Source: Colletotrichum lupini (Eukaryota; Ascomycota; Sordariomycetes; Glomerellales; Glomerellaceae). From it: a DNA stretch of 64,000 bases. The notes beneath the pieces were generated by a model that saw only the letters and a program-made list of their open reading frames with translations, had not been told where the DNA came from and did not search any database. Each line of letters begins with the position of its first letter. Position 1 is the stretch's first letter. Shown here piece after piece: positions 35,710-46,525 of this stretch. Position numbers and translations under genes: made by a program. The stretch covers positions 7,254,001 to 7,318,000 of the forward strand of contig NC_064672.1 in NCBI RefSeq assembly GCF_023278565.1. Direction: 5' to 3'.

Positions 35710-38505
35710 ATGTCTGCTATTAAGTGGGATACTTGGAACGATCAGATCACTCAACTCTACGTCACTGAAGACAGATCTGCGGAGGAAACAATCAAGACTC
35801 TGAATCAGAAACACAAACTAAGGATAACGTACGTTTAGACCTTTGTCTACCTCTCGAAATATTCTCATCATGTCTCTAACATTGGAGAAGTATAAAACAG
35901 TTCAAGAAGCGCTATTCAGGCCTCAAGAAGGTGCGCGCCAACGAATGGAGAGCCATTAAACGAGAGATGCAAAAGCAAAAGGCCGCAGGCAAAGAATGTC
36001 TGATCTTCCTCAACGGGCGCCAGCTTGACCCTGAGCGGGTTGCTAGAGAACTGCGTCGATATAGCGGCATTCGCGGTCGAGATGTGGAGGATGGTGGTGT
36101 CCCAATTGGTGAGTACCTTAGTTTAGAACCCTTAACTGAAGTAGTCGTCGAGCACCAGATCTCTGAAACAAATTAGACATTGGCATCGATACCTCAGGCC
36201 TGCACCGGCTAGAATTGCGCACAAAGATCCTCCCCAGGAGCGATACTCTGTCAGATACCCGGTCGAGCATTGTACGGCTTCCCTCCAGAGCGGATGTCAC
36301 TCGTGTCGCAGACCCTTGTGGCCCAAATTTAATGAACTTCAACCCTTCCTCTGCAGATGTGTACTCCTTTGATTTCGATTGCAGTAACATCAGCATGAGC
36401 ACTCCTTGCTTCACTGAGCTTCTGGTCCAGAAAGGTCCCCAGGACATGCTACACGTGCAAAGCATCCCTCGTCCACGAAGTGGTCGAGAAAGTGCTGACG
36501 GGACTAGCGAGGGTACGGCATCATCGATTTCCCAGCGACGGTGTCCAACACCAGATTATGTTATTCCTGACTTCTGCCTTTCTGATTCAAGCATGGTATT
36601 TAAAACTCGTCCCAAAATACCAGCTCGCTTCTTGGGGATGCTAAATGGAATTGCATTAAATATCTCTCGTACGTAATAGCCAAAATGCCCCCCAAAAAAA
36701 TGCTTGTAGAGACATCGCTAATAACAGCCGTAGAAGTCAATCACTTCATGAAAGCCCTTGAAAGGGATATCAGCACTTTTGCCTCCAAGGTGGACCAAGT
36801 CCGGTGGCCATCTTGGTGGCAGGAACCATATTCGAGTTCGGGTTCCGGCTGGATAACCCTGGCAAGCGGCGATCCTTCTCTACTTTCATTGAAGCCGATC
36901 TACTTCATTGCCGAGAATGTTCTTCGGCGAGACGATGATAGGTTGGAAGATCACAATAACGCGGATGCAAAGGATTGCCAAATTTCTCTGTGCCGGAATG
37001 AGCGATTGCTGAACTTATTTTTCTCCATTGTTCTGCATCTCATCTGCAACAACATCACAGGAATCCATGCAATTCCCTCATTCCTCCAATGGGTGAATGA
37101 AATGGATGTACTGGATCAACTTGCGGTGTATTTGAAGATGAATCTCAAAGATGCTGGAGCTCTTTTGGAGGCAGCTGTACGTCGGCTCAGACTAGGTCTA
37201 TATGAAGACAGTCGCCTTCCGGCTCCTCGTTCCAACAAACACTCGTGGGGGGAGCAACTAGTTGACTTCTTCGATAAACAAGGGCTGGGAGTTCCCCCCG
37301 AACTGTCTTCACTTCTTCTTCACGCCATGGCAAGAAATTCGACCGCATCAGCTGCAAGGGCTTTACTTTCTCATGGAGCCGATATCAACTTTACCGCACC
37401 CATCGGATTTGAACACGGCACTAGACCCTTTCGACGCCCCTTTGCCCCAATCGGGCCCCCGCTATTTCAAGCCATATATTTCGAGAACCCTGACATGGCG
37501 GAGTTTCTCATCGAGGAAGGAGCTGAAATCAATGACTGTTACCAGGCGGATTCTCCCGAGTTGTCCTGCAACGCTCTTAGTATCTGCATCTCCGAACATG
37601 AACCATACGTTGCAGATCTTCTCGTTAGGAAGGGAGCTCAGATACCTCCATCGATCAAAGTCGATTTGCGGCCCCTCCAATTCGAGTTGAGGAGCGTATT
37701 CAATGATGGAAAGTATCAGCTTCTTCGGCAATGGGTCCGTCATCGCCTGCCACTCATTGATCTGATCGTTCAAGCTGCGAGCATCGGTAACAGCGAGCTC
37801 TCCAAAGTCCTTCTACAACACAACATACTTCAGGAGATGGCTTTGGAATGCGCCTTGCGTCGAGCCATCAAAGCGCGAGACACTCTCGCTGTGCAAACGC
37901 TACTCCAACGTGGCGTGAATCCTAATCCGCCTCCATGTCAGATCGAATGCTCGAGATTGCTTGGCATTGACGACGACATAGTGAGAGTGGCACCAATATG
38001 TCTGACCGACAATACTAGTCAAGAAAGTATGGACATCATGTTGTTACTATTGCGGGCTGGTTCTGATATGCCCCATCACACTCTCATCGACATGTTGCGA
38101 TCCGACACTGTTGTACCAAAAAAGCGAGACATTGATATACCACTGCTATACTCCCTTTTGGGGTCGAGTGTGTTGGAAACGCCAATCATTGGAGCTTCTG
38201 CCTTAGTAACCGGAGTCATCAGAGGCAGCTTGATGTCGTGCAGTTACCTCCTTGATCACAAAGCTCCCCTTAACTACCATGGAGCCCGTAGAATGAGCTG
38301 CTTACAACGGGCGGCACGTCAAAGAAGCTTACTCCTTACACGTTTCTTCCTCGAACGTGGCGCTGATGTTAACTTTGCTGCCCATGAGGATGGAGGACGT
38401 ACGGCACTGCAGAGCGCTGTCGAATGGGGTGCAACCTCAGTTGCACAGCGCACATACCCATTCAAATCAATCAAACAAATAAGTCAAACAAACAGTCAAA
38501 TATAG
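35710..38505 (+). CDS. Clr5-domain ankyrin protein, 5' part, truncated by MITE
   Basis: Exons are 35710..35828, 35891..36108, 36177..36668 and 36710 onward. Intron 1 has a CTAAC branch at 35876-35880; intron 3 is only 41 nt and less certain. The first about 75 residues form a Clr5 domain (KWDTWNDQITQLYVTED..., then IKQFKKRYSGLKKVRANEW), typical at the start of fungal ankyrin proteins. A polar middle follows, then degenerate ankyrin repeats (ARALLSHGADINF, AEFLIEEGAEIND, TRFFLERGADVNFAA). At 38446 the frame enters a hAT-type MITE and stops at 38505 after 20 foreign codons. Without the 447-bp insertion (element plus one target copy) the frame joins 38445 to 38893 exactly and continues to 39867, for 1179 residues. 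As it stands it should give a truncated protein, unless splicing removes the insert. Confidence 0.85.
38438..38445. repeat. Target site duplication (left), CAGTTGCA
   Basis: The 8-bp sequence CAGTTGCA precedes the MITE and is repeated exactly at 38885-38892. Confidence 0.93.
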
Positions 38506-38884
38506 GAATTTCAGCGAGTCAAACAATCAAATATTCTAGCCCGTATATTTGATATATTTGATCAAATCTAGAATCTAAGGGTGGACCCGAATATACCAAT
38601 AATATACCGAGAAAATACGGAAAAAAGGGGCCGCCCGGACCCGGATTCGAACACCGGACCTCCGGAATTAAAGTGGAGTCGCCCCAAAAAATTCGGCGCG
38701 TACGGCGCCGCATCCACTATACCATTTACTCGTCTAATATTCAGCTTCACTCTATGATAGCTTATCACTCAAATCAATCAAATATTTGTCAAATTTATCA
38801 AACAATCAAATATGGCGCGAGAAATCAGCCAAATAATCAAATATGAACCTCATATTTGATTTGTTTGTTTGGGTATAAGCGCTG
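38446..38884. mobile_element. Non-autonomous hAT-type MITE (439 bp)
   Basis: The ends are inverted: CAGCGCACATACCCA on the left and, on the opposite strand, CAGCGCTTATACCCA on the right (13 of 15 match). They begin with the CAGnG start of hAT elements, and the 8-bp target duplication is the hAT length. The subterminal DNA on both sides has many TCAAAT / ATTTGA words, possible transposase-binding repeats. No coding capacity for a transposase is present. It interrupts the Clr5-ankyrin gene inside a repeat. It shows no RIP signature: CA and TG are common. A tRNA-like Pol III unit lies within it. Confidence 0.9.
38621..38724 (-). other. tRNA-like Pol III unit inside the MITE
   Basis: On the minus strand a perfect box A match (TGGTATAGTGG, 38724-38714) is followed 61 bases later by a perfect box B match (GTTCGAATC, 38652-38644) and then by six T (38626-38621), a Pol III terminator. 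The 3' half ends TCCGGGC like an acceptor strand, but no GCCCGGA exists on the 5' side, and the T stem only pairs with a widened loop. So it is not a standard tRNA; it could be a degenerate tRNA or a SINE-like head. Confidence 0.55.
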
Positions 38885-38892
38885 CAGTTGCA
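38885..38892. repeat. Target site duplication (right), CAGTTGCA
   Basis: Exact copy of 38438-38445. Confidence 0.93.
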
Positions 38893-39867
38893 GAGTGTTT
38901 ACTCAGTGCCGGAGCAGATGTGAGGGCTGCTCCAGCGAAAAGGAATGGAGTCACCGTGCTTGAAGCCTTGGCGAAATCTAACGAAAGTTACTTCTACCCG
39001 AGATTCGCAGCCGAGGTTTTGCAAATCCCAGACCCGAACTATCAAAAAGATCAAATCTCAAAACTAGAAGGTTTTCGAAATTGGGTGGCCATGGGCGCGC
39101 CCATCAATCGCCTAAACGGCGATGACAGTAGCTTACTGCACCACTTGGTATATAATTTCCATTACGAATGCCTGCAGTCAGCATTGGAACTAGGCGCACG
39201 AACAGAAGCCAGGTGGCACGTGGATAGGAACATTGGTGTGTTTCAGGATGAGCTTGAGCATGAGACTTCAAAGGGCGTGAAAACTCCGCTTCAACTTGCT
39301 GCATACTTGGACGAAGTTGAAGCTGCTCGCTTGCTACTCAAGTATGGAGCCGATATCAATGCCCGCCCGAGCGACGAGTACGGCAGAACTGCGTTACAGG
39401 CAGCGACGTGTAACTTCAGAGAACAGTGTGGACATGAAACGCTGCAACTTCTGCTTTCCTTTAACCAGGACATCAACGAACCACCAGCAAATCAAGGAGG
39501 CCTCACAGCCCTACAGGGGGCAGCAATAAGCGGCGATTTAGGTGTTGCCAAGATGCTGCTCGAACGCGGAGCAGATATCAACGCCCCTGCCGCAGCCGTG
39601 AGCGGCAGGACGGCGATCGAAGGAGCTGCTGAACACGGCCGTCTGGACATGGTACAGTTCTTGCTCGAGAACGGGGCCAAAGGTGATCCGGAGACTGGGT
39701 TCTCCAGAGCAATTGAGCTCGCAAGAGCAGAGACCCATTTGGGAGTTGCAAAGGTTCTTGAGGAGCACGACGAGATCTCGGCGCTACTTGATATGGGGCT
39801 GGCGTATGGAGCGAGTACTGACCTGGCCACTACTCTGCCATCTCCGGGAAGGATATTCGACATTTGA
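38893..39867 (+). pseudogene. Clr5-ankyrin protein, 3' part, cut off by MITE
   Basis: This 325-codon stretch, stop included, continues the ankyrin frame interrupted at 38445. It opens ECLLSAGADVRAAPAK and holds further ankyrin-type repeats (ARLLLKYGADINARPS, LQLLLSFNQDINEPP, AKMLLERGADINAPAA, VQFLLENGAKGDP). The interrupted repeat reads smoothly across the join as ...WGATSVA/ECLLSAGADV. The sequence itself carries no stops or frameshifts, so the insertion is probably recent. No good start codon lies at its head, so it is unlikely to be translated alone. Confidence 0.85.
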
Positions 39868-40563
39868 AACTTGATGTCACTGAGAAATTAACTCGAGTTA
39901 GGCGGGAGAGAAGAAATCTTGCGAGTGCAGAAATGTCTGGAGTATTACGTTCAAGAGGAATGGGGAAGGTCTTCTAAGGGGGAAGCCAAGACGGTTGAAG
40001 GCTCAGGTGAAAATGGATTCTGCTATCTTTCAACGTTACGTCTAGATCAATATTCAACTACTTGCTTACAGCGTCTATGAGCCCAGAATCATATGGAGGA
40101 CTACGTGTTACAAGAGGATAGCGGAAGGCCATTGCAAACATCATTTGGATATCCACATCAAGGATAATCAAAAGAGGTTGCACTTAGCAAGTGATTGGCA
40201 AACATTGATAAACTCCATTCCTTGTCACCAGCTTCACAAGCTGGCCTCCTCATTCTCACTACAACTCTATATACAATCTCCCCAAAGCCAACCTCATCCA
40301 AACCCCACAGCTACACCACCACACCCCTCTTCTGAAAAAGACTGTAAAAGCAGATCCATCTGCTAAAAGACTGACTGGCTGGCTTGCTGGGTGATATGAA
40401 GAACCATTCAATGCATGCGCGTGCGTTGCGTAAACAAGACGTGTGCGTGGGTGTGATAGCGTAACACTTTGCTTCGTTCCTTCTTCTCTCCTTCCTTCCT
40501 AACTTCGTTCATTTCACATCTTCTCTTTGTCTCTTTATGCACATACCAACTCATTCATCTCTT
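39868..40563. other. Convergent intergenic region, no gene seen
   Basis: 3' flanks of the ankyrin gene and the acidic membrane protein. Nothing supported. Confidence 0.5.
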
Positions 40564-43500
40564 TCACAGCTCATCCCGTTCATTCTCGTCCGTTTCCTCC
40601 AGCTGCTCAGTGTCTTCATTCGCAACCTGTGCTTGCTCATCTGCGACCTCGTGCTCTGCGTCCTCTGCGACGGGTAGAGCCGACTCAGTGGCAGGTGCCT
40701 CTTCCTCAGACTCAGCGCCTTCAGTGGACTCTTCGACGGGCGACACAGTCTCAAAAGCTGATGCCTCTTCAGTCTCGGAGGCGTCCTCAGAGACGAGAGT
40801 CTCAGATACGTCCTCCGCGGCACGGGTGTCCGCAACAGCTTCTTCACCGGAGCCTTCCTCAACTTTGACGACGGCATCAGCCTCAGCCTCGATCTTAGGA
40901 GCAAAGCTAGCCGTAGGCTGGACCCTGACAACCTCCGTCTCCGTAACAATAGCCTTGACCGTCTCAGTCACAGTCTCGATGATACGCACCAACTCTCTAG
41001 AAGTGATGGTCTCATGAACCGGAGTAGGTAAAGGAGCCCTCACTTCCTCGGAAGAAGGAGAAGCAGTCACAGAAGTTTCCTGCTCCACAGCAGAAGTCTG
41101 CTCCGTAGCCAACGTTGACGTAGGCTCAACATCCTCAACACTCGCAACTGACTCAGACACGAAAACCTCCACACTAGGCTCTGGATCAGCGACTTCAACC
41201 TCAGGCGTAGGCTGAACAACAACCTCCACCGAAGCCTCAGAAGCCGTCACGGACTCCACAACAGCCTCAATACTCTCCATCAACGGCGGCGCCTGCTGCG
41301 AGGCCGGAACCTCAACCACAGGAGCAGCAGCATGATCGACAAACTGCCCATCCCAATCCTTCACCTCCCTCGGTGCAGGGCGAATCGCCATGAACAACAC
41401 AAGCAAACTCATGACCACGATGGCAAGGTTCTTCTTATCCTGCATAAACACCCGTGCAGCCTCGAGAAGCAACTCCGCGAGTCCCGCGTTCTGGAATGCT
41501 TGTTGGCGCTGGTGGTGCTGATGTTGCTCGTGGTAGTGAGGTTGTTGGGGTTCCGGCTCAGGTTGCTGTTGTGGGGGAGGAGGAGAGCGAGCTGAGTAGG
41601 CGTCGTGATGTGACGACGCGGGTCTGGATTCGGGGGCTGGCTCGTGGTTTTCTGGTTCAGGAGCCGGAGGGTGTCCGTAGATCTCACGCATGCGCGCCTC
41701 GTCGCGGAGACGGCGTTCCTCGCTTTGATCGTAGCGGGGCATCGGCTCCGGAGAGGGGGGCCGAATGTCCTCTGCCGCAGCAGGGGGAGGTGATGAGACC
41801 GGGATATGAGCCTCGCTCTCAATGTACTTCGGCTCCAAGAGATGAGTCTCCTCAATATGCGACGTCTCATGCAGAGGTTCCTCCATGGACGGCATATCGC
41901 GATCAAAGTCCGACATGCCGCGCTCCTCAGGCATATCCCTTCCCTCAGTCGACTCAAGGATCGTAGGATCGTGCTTGACGAGCGACATCTGCTGCGACTG
42001 CGCCACAACAAGACGCTCCAGCTCATCCAGCACAGCCGACTCGACAATGGGCTCAATTTCAACATCGACGCGCTCCATCTCCTTCCAGCACGCAGCCCAA
42101 GCACCGGTCCTCATGAGGCCGTTGCTAGCGTACACCTTGATGCGGAAGATCTTGCCGGGGCCGAGGGACTCGTAGCGGATTTCGTGGCGACATGTCTGGC
42201 ACCAGTGCGTCTTTGCGAGGGCGCTCTTGCGCCTCGACTCTTCGTCGTACTCCTCCTCGTCGCTGTCCATGTCCTCGCCGAGCGTCATCTCGTTGGAAGG
42301 GCCGAGGTAGTGCCCGCACTCGAGAACGCGAGCCCTTCGGCGCAGAGGAAGGTCGAGGGCTTCCAACAGCCGCTCCTCGAGTATCTCGTACTCGTCTTGC
42401 GGGTGGGAGAGGAGGATGCCGCGCTCGCAGACAGTATCGGCGACACGGTCGTGAAGGTGGTGCCAGGCCTCGCGGAGCGTCTTTGCTTCCGGGGACAACG
42501 TCTCGGAAGACGTTTGCTCCAGGATCTCAGCCCATTGCCAGCGGAGCGGCAGGAGGGTGACGTGAAGAAGTACGAGCGGGGCGGGCTCTTTCTTAGGGTT
42601 GAAGCGGGTAGGTGTCTTGCGGCCCTTGGCAGAGTATTGGGCCGACACGTTGGGGCTGCCGAGGCGGGAGATGGTCGGCACCTGGGAGCGTTTGCTCGAG
42701 CGTGGTGAGTAGGAGCCGCCGGTGACGGAGGGCGCGGGGGATGAGTATTGCAGAGCCCGAACGTCGGAAGGGGAGCGGAAGGGCATCCTAGGCGCGCCGC
42801 GGATGGTTGGGACGAAGTCTTCCTTATCGTAGTAGGACATCTCGGACACGGAGACGTCGTCAGACATGTGGGAGAATCTCTTGGAGGAACGGTTACTGGT
42901 GTCCTTGTGATGGTCGATATTGCCATCAAAGGAACCGAGTGAGCTGCGCGGGCTGCGGTCGCTGAAGACGTCCGAGTCGCCGTGCTGGGAGGAGCTATCG
43001 CCGCCGTCCTCGTGATGCGCGGGTCGATGACGGGCATCGCTCTCCCGACGGCTAGTTTGCGATTGTGTGTTGTAGGACTCGCGACGACTTGCCCGCGATT
43101 CCGTGTTATACGACTCACGGCGGCTAGCGCGCGAGTCGGTGTTGTAGGATTCGCGCCGAGTGCTCACATCGTAGTGTAGCTCTGTGCCGTTATTTGTAGA
43201 CCCCGTGGAGTCGTGGCGTGCGTGTGACCTATTTCTAATAGTCTCCATGGTTTGAGCCTCGAGTCGCTCGAGGACCTCCTTAGCGGCAGCCTGAATGAGA
43301 GCATCGGTACGGCCGGAGACGCGGCGGAGGGAAGAAGAGGAACGACTGGCCTCTTGGACGCCGGCGGGCTCACCATGGTCCTCGTCGGCGACTTCGATGG
43401 CAGGAGCGGGTGTGGGTGTCTCATCTGAGTCTGTCTGAGCCATGTTGAGTGAGTCTGCGACCTGCTCCGCCAGTTGGCTCGTTGTGATTTCGGCCGCGGG

Positions 43501-44460
43501 TCCAAGTGATCTTCCCCTCTCAACTTCCTCGTCTTCAGGTTCTGTCTCTAGGGCGGGGGTAGATTCTTTCTTGGCCTCGACTTCGGGTTCGGGCCCTGGT
43601 TGAACCTCTGGCTCAGCTTCTGGCTCGGCAGCTTCTGGCTCGGCAGCCTCTGGCTCAGCAGCCTCTGGCTCGGGCTCTGGCAGGGGCGTATCCTCTTTGC
43701 TCTCCTCCTCATGTTGAACCTCAGGTTCTGCCGGAGTTGTCGTCTCTTCAGCTTCTTCGGCCTCAACGACAGCTTCAGGCTCGGCCTGAAGCTCTGCCTC
43801 TACCTCAGCCACCAATTCCTCAAGCTCGGTCTCCTCCGCAGTTGCTGGTGCGGGAATATCTTCTGAAATTCCCTTCTCAGCTTCAGCCTCTGCACTCAAA
43901 GGCTCCTCCTCATGCGTATCCTTGGTATCGGTATTCGCAGACGAATCCTCATCTGCTGGTGTGTCGGCTTCTTGTGCGGTCGCCGCTTCCGGCTTATCCT
44001 CCTCAGTGGGATGTGTATCTTCCGAGGTAGGTTCCGCCTCTTCAACCTTCGTCTCGGATTCTTCAGAGGTATCCTCCGAGGTAGACTTCGTCTCCTCAGC
44101 CCCCGCAGCCTCCTCAACTGTCGTGTCGGCTTCTTGCTCAGGAGTATCCTCAGTATCATCCTCCGCGACAGCCTCTGTCACAGCTGCCTCGGCCTCTGTT
44201 GTGTCTTCCTCCTTGTCGTCTTCCTTCACATCGTCCGACTCGGTCTTTGACTCCTCCACAACGACCTCGGGAGTCTCGTCCTTGACATCCTCCTGTGTAT
44301 CTTCCACCGTCTTCACCTCCTCGGCCTTGGCCGCAGCGGCGGGGACGTCGTCGTCCATAACTTCGGACTCGGCAGCTTCGTGCGCGGGTGTATTCAAGCA
44401 AGACTGGTCAACATGGATCTCAAAGTCGAGATCCTCGGGTTTTGGCCCGGATCGTAGCAT
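40564..44460 (-). CDS. Large acidic protein with C-terminal membrane segment
   Basis: This intronless gene encodes 1298 residues. The first about 330 residues are extremely rich in Glu, Ala, Thr and Asp with EPEAAEPEAAEPEA-type runs. Near 430-468 an 11-residue unit around SRRESYNT is repeated four times. A conserved-looking folded region spans about 623-820 (LLHVTLLPLRWQWAEIL, DEYEILEERLLEALDLPLRRRARVLECGHYLG, a HWCQTCRHE pair of cysteines). One hydrophobic helix (LAIVVMSLLVLFMAI, about 1008-1026) follows, then another acidic Ser/Thr/Val-rich tail. As far as I recall, relatives are labelled pathway-specific nitrogen regulator in fungal databases, but nothing here binds DNA visibly. A tail-region anchor in an internal membrane is the sequence-based inference. 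Real gene, function unknown. Confidence 0.85.
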   Translation of the reverse strand: MLRSGPKPEDLDFEIHVDQSCLNTPAHEAAESEVMDDDVPAAAAKAEEVKTVEDTQEDVKDETPEVVVEESKTESDDVKEDDKEEDTTEAEAAVTEAVAEDDTEDTPEQEADTTVEEAAGAEETKSTSEDTSEESETKVEEAEPTSEDTHPTEEDKPEAATAQEADTPADEDSSANTDTKDTHEEEPLSAEAEAEKGISEDIPAPATAEETELEELVAEVEAELQAEPEAVVEAEEAEETTTPAEPEVQHEEESKEDTPLPEPEPEAAEPEAAEPEAAEPEAEPEVQPGPEPEVEAKKESTPALETEPEDEEVERGRSLGPAAEITTSQLAEQVADSLNMAQTDSDETPTPAPAIEVADEDHGEPAGVQEASRSSSSLRRVSGRTDALIQAAAKEVLERLEAQTMETIRNRSHARHDSTGSTNNGTELHYDVSTRRESYNTDSRASRRESYNTESRASRRESYNTQSQTSRRESDARHRPAHHEDGGDSSSQHGDSDVFSDRSPRSSLGSFDGNIDHHKDTSNRSSKRFSHMSDDVSVSEMSYYDKEDFVPTIRGAPRMPFRSPSDVRALQYSSPAPSVTGGSYSPRSSKRSQVPTISRLGSPNVSAQYSAKGRKTPTRFNPKKEPAPLVLLHVTLLPLRWQWAEILEQTSSETLSPEAKTLREAWHHLHDRVADTVCERGILLSHPQDEYEILEERLLEALDLPLRRRARVLECGHYLGPSNEMTLGEDMDSDEEEYDEESRRKSALAKTHWCQTCRHEIRYESLGPGKIFRIKVYASNGLMRTGAWAACWKEMERVDVEIEPIVESAVLDELERLVVAQSQQMSLVKHDPTILESTEGRDMPEERGMSDFDRDMPSMEEPLHETSHIEETHLLEPKYIESEAHIPVSSPPPAAAEDIRPPSPEPMPRYDQSEERRLRDEARMREIYGHPPAPEPENHEPAPESRPASSHHDAYSARSPPPPQQQPEPEPQQPHYHEQHQHHQRQQAFQNAGLAELLLEAARVFMQDKKNLAIVVMSLLVLFMAIRPAPREVKDWDGQFVDHAAAPVVEVPASQQAPPLMESIEAVVESVTASEASVEVVVQPTPEVEVADPEPSVEVFVSESVASVEDVEPTSTLATEQTSAVEQETSVTASPSSEEVRAPLPTPVHETITSRELVRIIETVTETVKAIVTETEVVRVQPTASFAPKIEAEADAVVKVEEGSGEEAVADTRAAEDVSETLVSEDASETEEASAFETVSPVEESTEGAESEEEAPATESALPVAEDAEHEVADEQAQVANEDTEQLEETDENERDEL

Positions 44461-46525
44461 CTGTCAGTAGTCGACAGACAGACAGACACGTTCCAGTCGT
44501 TAGGATGAACGGAACGGGAAGCAGTAGTAATCTGGATAAAAAAAAGCGGGCTTGAGGAATGCGGTGAATGCGGGTTGGGATAATCCTCCTTTCTCTTTAG
44601 AGACGAGGAAGAGAGACACAAAAGTCTCTCGAGAAACGCGAGGATGCTGCGTGTGGGGGTGGTACCCTATAATTCCAGTCTGTTTATGGCCCCCGGTCCG
44701 GGACGGGTCGAGGGAGCAACCGGTTTTGGAGGTGGTTCGTTTGGGATGGTTCGGTGGAAATATGGTGCTCTCTCTTTTCGAACAGGTCAAAAGTCAAGGT
44801 GGGACCTTGGTCTGAAGACAGAGTTTCCAATGTTGACTTTGAACTTATTCTGGACAATCATACAGAAACACACACAGAGAGAGAGGTAGAGAGAGGTGCT
44901 CGGCTAATATGTGATGCTTCGTTGTCTCCCGGTGGTTGGTCAAACTATTGCAAGTGGGCTTTCCACCTTCTCATCTTTTGGCGCCGGTTGGGCATTCACG
45001 ATAAAAAAAGGGAGCTGCGGTGAGAGTGAGGCGCGCGTTCAGTCTAAAGGGTCGGGATAGGCCCAGGATGCATGCATCCTGCGTCCTTTGCATTGACAAG
45101 TGACGGGAGTGGCTTGCGCATCGACTGGGGGTTGCGTGAGCTGCTCGCGGTGTGCTCATCTGTTTTGTTTACTTTCGTTGCCGGGTCGAAGCACGGGGGT
45201 GGACGGTCACTGGTGACGGAGTGGGGGTGGAAATTTGACCCGCTGTATTTTCCTTCGCCCAACCATGCCATTTTTCGACGTCCTTCTTTTCGCCCAATTA
45301 GGTTCTTTGCCTGAATGTTCTGCCTTGAATGCGGATGGTTGGGGGAGGATACTCATACGAACATGCAGTGTCATGATCCTTCTGGCCACGATGTACGGAG
45401 TAATCTATACTTTCATATTCCATCTGTGTTCCTATTGTCAAGCAGCCTCAAACAAAAGGGTTCACACGCTCCCATTTCCCACGCAAAGTTCCCTTCCATT
45501 CGACTTCAACACATACATGTCTTCTTCCCTCTCGCACAGCCAATTTGACGTCATCTAAGGTAGTAAAGCCGATAAGAAGATAGTTGCACCATCAACGGGA
45601 ATCCCGGACTCTCTCTGTCCCTCTCCATTTTGAAAGGTCCTGTCTCCAGGGGTTCAAAATGTCGGTGACCGGTCAGGGTACAGTCTTAGCCACCCGGATG
45701 ACCCCATCCGGTCTTCCCATCCTATCCGAATTCACCTTGCTAGAAATTACTCCGTACCCATCCCGTTGTGGCGGCATGGCCCAGTTGCCGGGCCGCTTTG
45801 ATAGTCCCAAAAGTCAATCCAACTATCCGCCGTCCTCTCAGTACGGACAAAACTAGTGAATTCTGGAAATGAAGTGCTCTGACGATCGTGACAACTTAGC
45901 TTCGATCCCTCTTGTCGATGCGAATATGATGCCATGTTGTGATTTCGTCAGTGGCTTGCGTCCATAGTCATCTTACCTGAGCGCTACGGATGGAGAATGG
46001 AATAGAAGCATGTAACCATAGCACACGTCAACACGGAATCAACGGAGAGGTCCAAACTCCCGGTCTATGATTGCAAACTACAAAGCGACTATTATACAAC
46101 CCTCCGGCAGGCCAGCCATCTTTTCGTCTATCATGCTCTATGCTTCTATGATAGGCAGTTTTCCTGAAAAGATCAACCCAAGTCCCCATGCAGTCTTGCT
46201 GAACAGATGAAACAAGAAGTTTGCCCAGGCCGATGTTCGTTAAAGAAAAAATTTCTAATGCAGAGAAGAAATGCAGCCCCCATCTAGTGGGTGAGGAAGG
46301 GGGGCGGCAAGTGCTGCTTGCTGCTGTGAGAGGATATCATAAAAATGTGGTTCCCCGCCGTTTAGGTTCATTCCTGGAGTTTTACAATCCTGGATCCAGG
46401 GTCATGAAGAGGGGACGGAGGAGACATCTCTGTCCTCATCCAGAAACCAACACCATTCTTCTTCTTCTTCGTCTTCTTCGCCAACGATCTTCTCGCCTCG
46501 TCTTTCCGGTCCGTCAAGTCATTGT
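44461..46525. other. Intergenic region, no gene seen
   Basis: Upstream of the acidic-protein gene and downstream of the phosphate carrier, both on the minus strand. Two copies of the nine-base word TACGGAGTA/TACTCCGTA lie at 45394-45402 and 45748-45756. Confidence 0.45.
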
